NCBI RefSeq assembly: GCF_009707865.1
Contig: NZ_WMBA01000004.1
Coordinates: 1 to 64,000 of the forward strand
Direction: 5' to 3'
DNA length: 64,000 nt
Origin: Amycolatopsis pithecellobii
GTDB taxonomy: Bacteria; Actinomycetota; Actinomycetes; Mycobacteriales; Pseudonocardiaceae
Of the stretch, positions 16,514 through 24,805 are shown piece by piece. The notes beneath the pieces were generated by a model. It did not search any database. It was not told the DNA's origin and worked only from the letters and a program-made list of their open reading frames with translations. Made by a program: the position numbers and the translations under genes. Within the stretch, counting starts at the first letter, position 1, and every line of letters begins with the position of its first letter.

Positions 16514-17077
16514 CTAGCGGTTCCGTCCGATCAGTTCGATGATCTCGTCCACCGAACCGGTCTCGCCGAGCTTGCCGAAGATGCGCTCGATGCTGTTGGC
16601 ATGCGCGGCCGCGTCGATGTCGGTCATCGAATCGGTGGCCAGCACGACGTGGTATCCGTGATCGTGGGCGCCGCGCGCGGTTCCCTCGACACCCACGCTC
16701 GTGGCGACGCCGGCGATGATCACCTGCGTCACGCCCCGTCCGGTCAGCTCGGCGTGCAGTCCGGTGTCGTGAAAGGCGTTCCAGCGGTGCTTGGTGATGC
16801 GGATGTCGCCGGGCTGGGGATCAAGGCCCTCGGCGACATCGGACCAGCCGGCGGGCCGGTCGCCGGAGGGGTGGCCGGCTTCGGTGCGTCCGGGCGCACC
16901 GCCCTCGACGGTCACGAGGGCCACCGGCAGGTCGTGCGCGCGGAACGCCTTGGCCAGGCGCGCGGTCTGCCGGACGACCTCCTCCATCGGATACGGGACC
17001 GTCGGGGCTCCCAATAGACCCTGCTGCAGGTCGACCACGACGAGGGCGGGGGTTGAATCGATCGTGCTGACGGGCAT
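16514..17077 (-). CDS. Isochorismatase-fold hydrolase homologue without nucleophilic cysteine
   Basis: A 187-residue isochorismatase-fold protein. The first catalytic Asp is in ALVVVDLQQGLL and the Lys in DIRITKHRWNAFHDTGL. Where cysteine hydrolases have CVxxTAR, this protein has AGVATSVGVEGTARGAHDHGY: glycine replaces the nucleophilic cysteine. PhzD-type isochorismatases also lack the cysteine and cleave vinyl ethers by acid-base chemistry, so a non-amidase activity is likely. The gene is convergent with the MarR gene and divergent from the HpcH/CitE operon; a MarR-like site lies 50 bases before its start. Confidence 0.83.
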   Translation of the reverse strand: MPVSTIDSTPALVVVDLQQGLLGAPTVPYPMEEVVRQTARLAKAFRAHDLPVALVTVEGGAPGRTEAGHPSGDRPAGWSDVAEGLDPQPGDIRITKHRWNAFHDTGLHAELTGRGVTQVIIAGVATSVGVEGTARGAHDHGYHVVLATDSMTDIDAAAHANSIERIFGKLGETGSVDEIIELIGRNR

Positions 17078-17126
17078 CGCTTCGGTCCTTTGTCCACGGT
17101 GTGCTGATCTTGCTCTGTCGAGAAGC

Positions 17127-17175
17127 TACCTTACATAGGCAAAATAGCTCTAGTGCATAACTATCTTGTGAGATA
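17127..17175. promoter_or_regulatory. Shared regulator motif and second inverted repeat
   Basis: TACCTTACATAGGCA at 17127-17141 is a near copy of the site at 15928-15942. A second inverted repeat, TATCTTGTGAGATA, lies at 17162-17175. The divergent promoters of the isochorismatase-fold gene and the lyase operon must lie here. Confidence 0.6.
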
Positions 17176-17261
17176 TCGTGGCAGGGCAGGCCCGCGGCAG
17201 GCGGGGGTCAGATTCCTGCGATCCATTCGTCCGCTGTCGAACGAAACAGAGGTTTGCTGCC

Positions 17262-18206
17262 ATGGCATCCACCCCGGTCCGCCGTTCCTTCTTGATCGCG
17301 CCGGCGCACAAGGAGAACCTGCTCGCCAAGCTGGCCGGCTCGCCGGCGGACGTGTGCATTCTCGAGCTCGAAGACGGCGTGCACCCGAGCTTGAAGAGCG
17401 CGGCCCGGGCTTCCGCCGTGCGGCAGCTCGCCGATCTCGACTGGGGTGTCCGGGAGCGAATCGTGCGCATCAACCGGGTCACGACGGTGGAAGGTGAGCG
17501 GGACATCGCCGTGCTCGTGGCGGGGCGACCGGATGGGTTGCTGCTGCCCAAGGTGGAGAGCGAGAGCGAGATCCACCGGGCCGCCGAGTTGCTGTCCGAG
17601 GCGGAACGCGCGGCAGGCGTCGCCGACGGGACCGTGCGGATCTGGTCGATGATCGAGACGGCCAAGGGCCTGAACCGCGTCGAGGCGATCTGCGCGGCCC
17701 ATCCACGGGTGACGGGCGTGATCTTCGGCGTCGGCGACTTCGGTGCCGACATCGGGGTGAAGCGGCTCAGCATCGGGTCGTTCCGGCGGTTCCCCGCACC
17801 GAGCCACGAGTACCTCTACGCGCGCGGCCGGGTGGTGGCGGCGGCCAGGGCGGCCGGGGTGGACCCGATCGACGTCGGGCACTCGACCTTCGCCGACGCC
17901 GAGGGCACGCGACGGACGGCCGAAATCGCCGCACAGATGGGATTCGCCGGCTCGGTGGTCTTCCATCCCCGGCAGGTGCCGATCGTCAACGAGGCGTTCA
18001 GTCCCGCCGAGGAAGACGTGGCCTGGGCGGCCAAGATCGTCGAGCTGGTCAAGGCCGAGGCGGCGAAGGAAGAGGCCGGCACCATCGTGGTCGTCGACGG
18101 CGACATGATCGACGGCCCGTTCGTGGTCAACGCGGAGGAGATCCTGGCCCGGCACGAGCGGATCCGGGCCTTCGAGGACCGCAAGCAGGCGGGGAGCGGG
18201 CTGTGA
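17262..18206 (+). CDS. HpcH/HpaI aldolase / CitE-like lyase
   Basis: A 314-residue TIM-barrel protein of the CitE/malyl-CoA lyase group. N-terminal RSFLIAPAHKENLLAKLAGSPADVCILELEDGV is characteristic; the magnesium ligands are the Glu in IWSMIETAKGLNRVEAI and the Asp in IFGVGDFGADIG; HPRQVPIVNEAFSP near the C-terminus is the CitE-type motif. Members split or join beta-hydroxyacyl-CoA thioesters, for example releasing glyoxylate or acetyl-CoA. The adjacent acyl-CoA synthetase and TPP enzyme support a CoA-ester cleavage step. Starts at ATG 17262; overlaps the TPP gene by GTGA. Confidence 0.87.
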   Translation: MASTPVRRSFLIAPAHKENLLAKLAGSPADVCILELEDGVHPSLKSAARASAVRQLADLDWGVRERIVRINRVTTVEGERDIAVLVAGRPDGLLLPKVESESEIHRAAELLSEAERAAGVADGTVRIWSMIETAKGLNRVEAICAAHPRVTGVIFGVGDFGADIGVKRLSIGSFRRFPAPSHEYLYARGRVVAAARAAGVDPIDVGHSTFADAEGTRRTAEIAAQMGFAGSVVFHPRQVPIVNEAFSPAEEDVAWAAKIVELVKAEAAKEEAGTIVVVDGDMIDGPFVVNAEEILARHERIRAFEDRKQAGSGL

Positions 18207-19810
18207 AGGGCCACACGAGTTTGGCGGCCGCGCTGGCCCGGCACGGGGTGACCACGATGTTCGGCGTGATGGGCGACGGGAACATGTTCTTCGTCGACAG
18301 CTTCATCCGGGACTTCGGCGGCGAGTACGTGGCGGCCGCCAACGAAGCGGGCGCCGCCTTGATGGCCGCCGGCTACGCCACCGGTTCGGGCGGGGTCGGG
18401 GTCGCCACGGTCACGCATGGCCCTGGGCTGGCGAACTGCGTGGCCACGCTGGTGTCGGCCACGCGGGAACGGCGCGCGATGGTCTTGATCGCGGGGGACA
18501 CGGCCGCGGAAGACCGCACCAACGCGCAGAAGATCGACCAGGCGTCGTTGGTGGCGCCCACCGGGGCCGGTTACGTGACCGCGGCGTCGGCGCGGTCAGC
18601 GCCTGCCGATCTGGAGCGCGCGCTGGCGCGAGCGGCGGTCGAGCAACGGCCGATCGTCTTCAACGTACCGGCGGACTTCATGTTCGCCGAAGTCGCCGAC
18701 TTGCTTGAATCGCGGCCGGCGCTGCCACGGCAAGCTCCGGCGCCGGACCCGGCCGCGCTCGACGCGGCCGTGGGCATGATCGCCACCGCCCGGCGCCCCA
18801 TCGTGCTGGCCGGCACGGGTGTGCTGCTCGCCGAAGCGGAGGCGGCCGTGCGTGAGCTGGCCGAAGTGCTCGGCGCGCCGGTGGCGACGACCCTTCCGGC
18901 GCGCGGACTGTTCGGCGCGTACGAGCACGACCTGGGCGTCTTCGGGACCTTGGCAACGCCCCGGGCAGTGGAGGCCATCCTCGCCAGCGACTGCGTCATC
19001 GCCGTCGGCACCAGCCTCAACCCCTACACCGGGGGCGGCGACGGCTGGCCCTATCTGGAGGGCAAGCGGGTGGTGCACTGTGACCTGGACCCGAAGGCAC
19101 TCACCGCGTTCACCGCCGATGCGGCCATCGTCGCCGATGCCGGCGCCTTCGCCGAAACAGTGGTCACGTGGCTGCGCGAGGCCGAACACACCGCGACCGG
19201 TTTCCGCGACTCGATCGACGCCGGCACCGAACCCGGAACAGGGGACGGCCGGCCTGGTTTCGTCGACCTGGCCGCCGCGCTCGGTGAGCTCAACCGGCGA
19301 CTTCCCGGCGCCCGCACGCTCACCGTGGACGGTGGGCGTTTCACCGACGAGGTGATCCGGCGGTTCGATGTCTCCCGGCCACGCGCCTGGACCTGTTCCT
19401 TCACCGGTTTCGGGGCCATCGGCAACGGGCTCGCGGTGGCGATCGGGATGGGATGTGCGGACCGCGGCGTCCCGGCCGTCGCGCTGGTCGGCGACGGCAG
19501 CTTCATGCTGGGCGGGCTGGCGGAGTTCAGTACCGCGGTGCGGCACGGCGTGGACCTGATCGTCGTGGTCTGCAACGACGGCTGCTACGGCGCCGAATAC
19601 CGCAAGCTCGCCGGCCGCGGTTTCGAGATCGAGCACAGCCTGTTCGACTGGCCCGACTTCGCGCCGGTCGCCGAGTCGCTCGGCGGGCTCGGCTGCACCG
19701 TCCGGAGTCTCGAAGACCTCGCCCAGGCCGAGAAGGTGGTGGGCGAGCGCGACCGTCCCGTGCTGATCGACCTGAAGCTCGATCCGGCCGCCGTGCACTG
19801 GGCACATTGA
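18203..19810 (+). CDS. Thiamine pyrophosphate-dependent enzyme, acetolactate synthase-like
   Basis: A 535-residue three-domain TPP enzyme. The N-terminal PYR domain has the cofactor-activating glutamate in AAANEAGAALMAAGYA and the THGPGLANCVATLV loop; the middle domain follows from about 195; the C-terminal PP domain carries GDGSFMLGGLAEFSTAVRHGVDLIVVVCNDG, the TPP/Mg motif. No FAD-binding signature is evident. It could be a 2-oxoacid decarboxylase, glyoxylate carboligase-like enzyme or C-C ligase; the CitE-like lyase directly before it suggests it consumes a 2-oxoacid or glyoxylate released there. GTG start overlaps the lyase stop. Confidence 0.86.
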   Translation: MKGHTSLAAALARHGVTTMFGVMGDGNMFFVDSFIRDFGGEYVAAANEAGAALMAAGYATGSGGVGVATVTHGPGLANCVATLVSATRERRAMVLIAGDTAAEDRTNAQKIDQASLVAPTGAGYVTAASARSAPADLERALARAAVEQRPIVFNVPADFMFAEVADLLESRPALPRQAPAPDPAALDAAVGMIATARRPIVLAGTGVLLAEAEAAVRELAEVLGAPVATTLPARGLFGAYEHDLGVFGTLATPRAVEAILASDCVIAVGTSLNPYTGGGDGWPYLEGKRVVHCDLDPKALTAFTADAAIVADAGAFAETVVTWLREAEHTATGFRDSIDAGTEPGTGDGRPGFVDLAAALGELNRRLPGARTLTVDGGRFTDEVIRRFDVSRPRAWTCSFTGFGAIGNGLAVAIGMGCADRGVPAVALVGDGSFMLGGLAEFSTAVRHGVDLIVVVCNDGCYGAEYRKLAGRGFEIEHSLFDWPDFAPVAESLGGLGCTVRSLEDLAQAEKVVGERDRPVLIDLKLDPAAVHWAH

Positions 19811-19835
19811 CCTCAACGACCTCAACGACCTCAAC
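19809..19835 (+). repeat. Three tandem copies of a 9-bp unit
   Basis: GACCTCAAC is repeated three times without a gap between the TPP gene stop and the ribosome site of the next gene. It overlaps the TPP gene stop codon and may set the distance between the two cistrons by slippage. Confidence 0.8.
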
Positions 19836-19848
19836 GAGGAGGAGATCC

Positions 19849-21993
19849 GTGGACACCCTTGCGGCGATCCAGTCCATTCTGGCGCCCCGTTCGGTCGTCG
19901 TCATCGGCGCGTCCCCGCATGGCCGGGGGTTCACGTCGGCGCCGCTGAAGAACCTGCGGCGCCACGGTTTCGACGGCCCGCTCTACGCCGTGAACCCGCG
20001 GCACACCGATATCGACGGCATCCCCTGCTACCCCGATGTGGCGAGCCTGCCGGAGGTCCCGGATACGGCGGTGCTCGTGGTCGGTGCACGCCGGGTGCCG
20101 CGGGCACTCGCCGACTGTGCCGCCGCCGGTATCAAGACGGCCACCGCCGTAGCCGGCGGTTTCAGCGAACTGGGGGAGGAGGGGGCGCGTCTCGAAGCCG
20201 AGATCCGGGCGCTGTGCCGGGACTCGGGTCTCCGGCTGGTCGGGCCGAATACGGCGGGGTTGATGAACATCGCGGACGGCTACGTGCCGCGGGCCGGGCT
20301 CAACCATCCTGACGAGCTGACCCGCGGCGGGCTGGCGGTGGTGACGCAGAGCGGCGCGCTGTGCAACACCCTCATGCTCCGTATCCTCGCCCGGGGGCTG
20401 GGGCTCACCTACGCCGTCGCCACCGGGAGCCAGTGGGACCTCGACCTGTGGGATTTCGTCGACCACTACACCCACGACGAGCGCACCCGGGCGACCCTGA
20501 CGATCGTCGAAGGGCTCAAGGACCCGGAGAAGTTCCTGCGCACCGCCCGCCGGGCCGCGGCCGCCGGAAAGCCGGTCATCCTGTGCAAACCCGGTCGTTC
20601 GGAGCTCGGCCGGCAGGCCGTGCAGACCCACTCGGGCGCGCTGTCCGGTGCGGCGGACGTGCAGGTCTCGCTGATGCGGGAGAACGGGGTCATCGTCGTC
20701 GACGAACTCGACGAGCTCTGGGAGACCGGGCAGCTGTTCGACCGGTGGCGCCGCCCGGCCGTGCCTCCCCGGGCGCTCGGCATCTCGACGTATTCCGGTG
20801 GTGACGGCGCGATTGCCGTCGATGCGGCCGACGCCGCGGGGCTGACCTGCCCGCCGCCCGCACCGGCCACTGTGGACACACTGGCGGGGCTGTTCCAGCT
20901 CGCCAGGCCGGGAAATCCGTTCGACCTGACCGGAGAAGTGATCGACAAGCCGGAACTCATCGCCCCGGCGACAGCGGCGCTGCTGGCCGATCCGACGTTC
21001 GATCTGCACCTGATGGCGGTGCCCGCATGGTCGGGCCACTTCGCGAAATGGACGGTCGGCTCGGCGTTGGAGGAGGTGGCCAAACGGCCCGATCTGCCGG
21101 TGGCCGTGTCGTTGTGGTCGGCGGGCGAAACCACCGCGGAGGCCGAACGGCTCGTGCTCGACGCCGGGGTTCCGCTGTTCGACGGATCTCAGCGGGCTGT
21201 CCGCGCGATGGGCCGATATGCGGACTTCTTCGCCGAAGCGGACCGGTGGGCGGGCATGCCGGTCAGGCGGCATGTCGGCGTCACGCCGGGTGCGGGGGAT
21301 CCACCGGTGGTGCACGATTACTGGTCCTCACGCGCGTTGCTGCACGACGCCGGAGTCCCCTTCAACGAGGCCCGGCTGGTCGAAGATCCCCAAGCCGCCG
21401 CCGCGGCGGCCGACGAGCTCGGCTATCCGGTCACTCTCAAGCTGTCCGCCGTCGACATCGTGCACAAGGCGGCGGCCGGGGCGGTCCGCCTGTATCTGCG
21501 TGATCGCACCGCCGTATTCGAGGCCGCCAGGGACATGCTCACTCGCTCGCCCGGTGCTCGCATCGTGGTGGAGACGTTCACCCCAAGCGTGGCGATGGCG
21601 CTGCTGGGTGGTCAGCGCGACCCCGAGTTCGGCCCGATCGTGGTCGCCGGGCTCGGCGGCGGTTATGCGGAGCCCTATCGGGACGTGACGCATGTCCGGT
21701 GCCCCGCCGAGCCGGGGGAGGTGGCCAGGGCGCTGGGCCGCACGACGTTCGGCCGGATGCTCGGTGCGAGCACCGAACGGTTCGCGCAGATGGTCGACGT
21801 CATCGCGGTGGCGAGCTGGTGGTTCGCCGAGCATCCGGAGGTGGACAGCTTCGACATCAACCCGGTGCTGCTGGGGCTGGACGGCCGGATCGTCGCGGTC
21901 GACGCCCGCGTCACCACAACGCAGACCCGCCAGCGGATCAACGACGATCAGGAGGATGCCCGTGTCCGCACATCAGCCCATCGAGACGTGTGA
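19849..21993 (+). CDS. ADP-forming acyl-CoA synthetase (acetate-CoA ligase family)
   Basis: A 714-residue single-chain NDP-forming acyl-CoA synthetase. Order of domains: CoA-binding Rossmann domain (SVVVIGASPHGRGF), succinyl-CoA-ligase-like domain with VVTQSGALCNT, a further ligase domain with the phospho-accepting His in QTHSGALSGAADV, and a C-terminal ATP-grasp domain (YPVTLKLSAVDIVHK, then FGPIVVAGLGGGYAEPYRDV). It converts a carboxylic acid, ATP and CoA to the thioester, ADP and phosphate, or the reverse. GTG 19849 follows a strong GAGGAGGAGA. It would supply or recover the CoA ester handled by the CitE-like lyase. Confidence 0.9.
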   Translation: MDTLAAIQSILAPRSVVVIGASPHGRGFTSAPLKNLRRHGFDGPLYAVNPRHTDIDGIPCYPDVASLPEVPDTAVLVVGARRVPRALADCAAAGIKTATAVAGGFSELGEEGARLEAEIRALCRDSGLRLVGPNTAGLMNIADGYVPRAGLNHPDELTRGGLAVVTQSGALCNTLMLRILARGLGLTYAVATGSQWDLDLWDFVDHYTHDERTRATLTIVEGLKDPEKFLRTARRAAAAGKPVILCKPGRSELGRQAVQTHSGALSGAADVQVSLMRENGVIVVDELDELWETGQLFDRWRRPAVPPRALGISTYSGGDGAIAVDAADAAGLTCPPPAPATVDTLAGLFQLARPGNPFDLTGEVIDKPELIAPATAALLADPTFDLHLMAVPAWSGHFAKWTVGSALEEVAKRPDLPVAVSLWSAGETTAEAERLVLDAGVPLFDGSQRAVRAMGRYADFFAEADRWAGMPVRRHVGVTPGAGDPPVVHDYWSSRALLHDAGVPFNEARLVEDPQAAAAAADELGYPVTLKLSAVDIVHKAAAGAVRLYLRDRTAVFEAARDMLTRSPGARIVVETFTPSVAMALLGGQRDPEFGPIVVAGLGGGYAEPYRDVTHVRCPAEPGEVARALGRTTFGRMLGASTERFAQMVDVIAVASWWFAEHPEVDSFDINPVLLGLDGRIVAVDARVTTTQTRQRINDDQEDARVRTSAHRDV

Positions 21994-23101
21994 CCGGCGA
22001 GGCCCGCTGTTCACCGGCCCGGATCTCAAGCTCGGCATCTTCGGATTCAACGTCTCCGCCGGCGGTGGCTTGAGCAAATCGCCGTCCCGCTACGAAATCG
22101 ACTGGCACGACAACGTGCGACTGGCCCGGAAGGCCGAGGAAGCCGGGTTCGAGGCAGCCATCCCGTTCTCGCGGTGGCGTGGCTTCGAGGGCGAGACGAA
22201 CCCGTGGGGACGCAGTTTCGAGACCTACACCTGGGCGGCGGGGATCGCGGCCAGTACGAGCCGCATCGTCGTCTTCTCGACGTCACATTCCCTCACGGTC
22301 TCGCCCGTGGTCGCCGCCAAGCAACTGACCACTGTGGACCACATCGCCGATGGTCGCGCCGGGCTCAACGTGGTCGCCGGCTGGTTCGAGAAGGAACTCA
22401 AGATGTTCGGCGCCGGCAAGCTCGAACACGACGAGCGCTATGACTACCTCGAGGAGTGGATGGACGTCGTCTGTCGCTTGTGGAGCGATGACGACGAGTT
22501 CGACTACGTCGGCAAGTTCGTCCGGGTCGATGGTGGTTACCAGCAGCCGAAACCGCTCCAGGCGCCACGGCCGCCGGTGATGAACGCGGCGTTTTCCCCA
22601 CGAGGACACCAATTCGCGGCGCGCTACGCCGATATCGCGTTCGTCTCGGCGCGGGACGTCGACGGCGCGCGGTCGAAGGCGGCCGAAATCCGGGCGCTCG
22701 CCGAGTCGTATGGCCGCGAGCTGCAGGTGTGGATGTCGGCGAGTGTCGTGCTGGGGGAGACCGACCGGGAAGCCGAGGAGCTGGTCTCCCGATATGTGTC
22801 CGAAGCGGACGAGCAGGCGGTGCGCAACTGTATCGAGTGGACGATGGGCGGCGCCCGGATGCCACCCGAGGCGCGGCGGCAACTGTCGCGGTCGGTGGCG
22901 GCGACGCCGGGGCTGCCGCTGGTCGGTTCGGCGTCCCGGATCGCCGAGCAGATCGGCGCCCTGCGCGAGGCGGGGATCGATGGTCTTGCCCTGACCTGGA
23001 TCGACTATCCCAGTGGTCTGGACGCCTTCGTCGAGCAGGTGATGCCGGAGCTCGAACGGCAGGGCATCCGCCGGAAACCGGCCGCGATCCCGTCCCGATA
23101 G
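21962..23101 (+). CDS. LLM-class flavin-dependent monooxygenase
   Basis: A 379-residue luciferase-like (TIM barrel) monooxygenase. KLGIFGFNVSAGGGLSKSP, WRGFEGETNPWGRSFETYTWAAGIAASTSRIVVFSTSHS and GLNVVAGWFEKELKMFG are typical of the FMN-dependent group containing RutA, SfnG and SsuD, which oxygenate pyrimidines, sulfones or sulfonates. GTG 21962 is preferred over ATG 21956 because AGGAGG then has a six-base spacer. It overlaps the synthetase by 32 bases. With the SsuABC-like importer downstream it suggests oxidation of a heterocyclic or organosulfur substrate; the exact substrate is not evident. Confidence 0.87.
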   Translation: MSAHQPIETCDRRGPLFTGPDLKLGIFGFNVSAGGGLSKSPSRYEIDWHDNVRLARKAEEAGFEAAIPFSRWRGFEGETNPWGRSFETYTWAAGIAASTSRIVVFSTSHSLTVSPVVAAKQLTTVDHIADGRAGLNVVAGWFEKELKMFGAGKLEHDERYDYLEEWMDVVCRLWSDDDEFDYVGKFVRVDGGYQQPKPLQAPRPPVMNAAFSPRGHQFAARYADIAFVSARDVDGARSKAAEIRALAESYGRELQVWMSASVVLGETDREAEELVSRYVSEADEQAVRNCIEWTMGGARMPPEARRQLSRSVAATPGLPLVGSASRIAEQIGALREAGIDGLALTWIDYPSGLDAFVEQVMPELERQGIRRKPAAIPSR

Positions 23102-23105
23102 GAGC

Positions 23106-23705
23106 TCAATGCGGGTCCGCGCGCTCGATTCCGGTGAACACGATCTGCTCGATGTAGCTGCGTGTGCGTTCGGGCGACGCGGGCCCATCGGGGCGATACC
23201 AGCGGGTCGCCCAGTTGACGGTGCCGATGGCCACGCGGACCGCGACCCGGGGCGGGATGTCCAGCAAGGTGCCGGCGGCCACCCCCGCCGAATAGGAGTT
23301 CTCCAGCAGTTCGAAATAACGCTGGCGAGCCTTCTGCATCGCGTGGCGGTCCGGATCGAGCAGCTCCCGGTACTCGTTGACCGCGACGGCTGCGATCGCC
23401 GTGTCCTCCAGGATGACGTCGATGTAGACGGAGAAGAGCTCACGGAACCTTGTCGCGGCGGGGAAGGCGTCGACCTGCTCCGCGGATTCGAGCAGCCGGT
23501 CGAACAGCAGGTGGAAGATCGACGACAGGATCGCCTGCTTGTTGCGGAAATGGTGATAGAGCGCCTGCCGCGTGACATCCAGTGCGCCGGCGACGTCATT
23601 GAGGTTCGTGCCCCGGTATCCTCGCTGGGCCATCAGTGCCGCCGCCACCGTCAGGATGCGTTCCCGTGTGACGGGCTGGAGATCGTCTTCGGTTCTGCGC
23701 GCCAC
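23106..23705 (-). CDS. TetR family transcriptional regulator
   Basis: A 199-residue regulator with helix-turn-helix RERILTVAAALMAQRGYRGTNLNDVAGALDVTRQALYHHFRNKQAIL and a TetR_C-type helical domain. It is transcribed away from the ABC transporter operon; a 24-bp palindrome lies between. It ends five bases from the convergent LLM monooxygenase stop. It probably represses the transporter operon and itself. The effector is likely to be the transported compound or its CoA ester. Confidence 0.88.
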   Translation of the reverse strand: MARRTEDDLQPVTRERILTVAAALMAQRGYRGTNLNDVAGALDVTRQALYHHFRNKQAILSSIFHLLFDRLLESAEQVDAFPAATRFRELFSVYIDVILEDTAIAAVAVNEYRELLDPDRHAMQKARQRYFELLENSYSAGVAAGTLLDIPPRVAVRVAIGTVNWATRWYRPDGPASPERTRSYIEQIVFTGIERADPH

Positions 23706-23758
23706 GGCCGGACCTCATTTGTTCCCGGGGAAATTCTCTTCCGGTCAGGCTAGCCATG

Positions 23759-23782
23759 AATTTACTTGCGCGCAAGGAAATT
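23759..23782. promoter_or_regulatory. 24-bp palindromic operator near TetR and ABC operon
   Basis: AATTTACTTGCGCGCAAGG followed by AAATT; the two halves are complementary apart from one pair (A/G). It is AT-ended and GC-centred, unlike the surrounding sequence, and lies 54 bases before the TetR start. Confidence 0.78.
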
Positions 23783-23907
23783 AACCTCTACAGTCTGCTG
23801 CAAGCGCGGTGGACGACGGAAACGCCAGGCACTTCTCGCAGGGCAGCCGCCCGCGCCTTTCCTGCACGTGGATCGACGAAGCGCCACAGCATCCGGGAGG
23901 TTTGGCG

Positions 23908-24771
23908 ATGCGCCCCGTATCCCATGGCACCACCAAGGTCGGACCTGAGCTGGCCGATATCGGCGAACCCGAGCCGAAGGCCGGCACGGGCTCGGTGCCC
24001 GCCAAGGTCAGTGTCCGTAACGTGACCATCGCTTATCCGATGCGTGGTCGCAGCAAGGACTTCGTGGCGGTCGCCGATGCGACCTTCGACATCGGGCCTT
24101 CCGAGATGGTCTGCGTGGTCGGCCCGAGCGGGTGCGGCAAATCGACGGTACTGAGCGCGGTCGCGGGGCTGGTGCCGCACCGCTCAGGGGCGGTGCTGGT
24201 GGACGGCAAGCCGGTCACCGGCCCGGGATCGGACCGCGCGGTCGTGTTCCAGAAGGCATCGTTGCTGCCGTGGATCACGGTCGAGGACAACGTGGCCTAC
24301 GGCCTGCGGTCCTACGGCGTGGGTAAGCGGGCCGCGCGGGAACGTGCCCGCGAACTGCTCGACCTCGTCGGGCTCACCGCGTTCGCCCGGTCGTATCCGT
24401 ATCAGTTGTCCGGTGGGATGCAGCAGCGGGTGAACCTGGCCAGGGCGCTCGCGGCCGATCCGAGCATCCTGCTGCTCGACGAGCCGTTCGCCGCGCTGGA
24501 CGCCCAGCAACGCGAGATTCTGCAGCTCGAGCTGCTGCGGATCTGGTCCGATACGCCCAAGGCCGGGCTGTTCATCACGCACCAGATCGATGAGGCCGTC
24601 CTGCTGGGCAACCGGGTCGTGGTCAGCAGCCGCGGCCCCGCATCGAGCATCCGGAACGCGATCGAGATCGACCTGCCGTGGCCGAGGTCCCGCGACACCC
24701 GGCTCGAGCCTCGCTTCACCGACTATGTCGAGCACATCTGGGAGTTGCTTTCCGCCGCGCAGGCGGAATGA
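23908..24771 (+). CDS. ABC transporter ATP-binding protein, SsuB/TauB type
   Basis: A 287-residue ATPase of the nitrate/sulfonate/taurine importer group. Walker A is GPSGCGKST at residues 72-80, the Q-loop is in VVFQKASLLPW, the signature is LSGGMQQR, and Walker B is ILLLDEPFAALD. An extra 30-residue N-terminal extension precedes the domain. ATG 23908 follows GGAGG. It energises uptake together with the permease at 26041. The order ATPase, binding protein, permease, binding protein is unusual. Confidence 0.92.
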   Translation: MRPVSHGTTKVGPELADIGEPEPKAGTGSVPAKVSVRNVTIAYPMRGRSKDFVAVADATFDIGPSEMVCVVGPSGCGKSTVLSAVAGLVPHRSGAVLVDGKPVTGPGSDRAVVFQKASLLPWITVEDNVAYGLRSYGVGKRAARERARELLDLVGLTAFARSYPYQLSGGMQQRVNLARALAADPSILLLDEPFAALDAQQREILQLELLRIWSDTPKAGLFITHQIDEAVLLGNRVVVSSRGPASSIRNAIEIDLPWPRSRDTRLEPRFTDYVEHIWELLSAAQAE

Positions 24772-24805
24772 CCCCTGTCCCCCCATCGAACCAGGAGCTT
24801 CAGTC

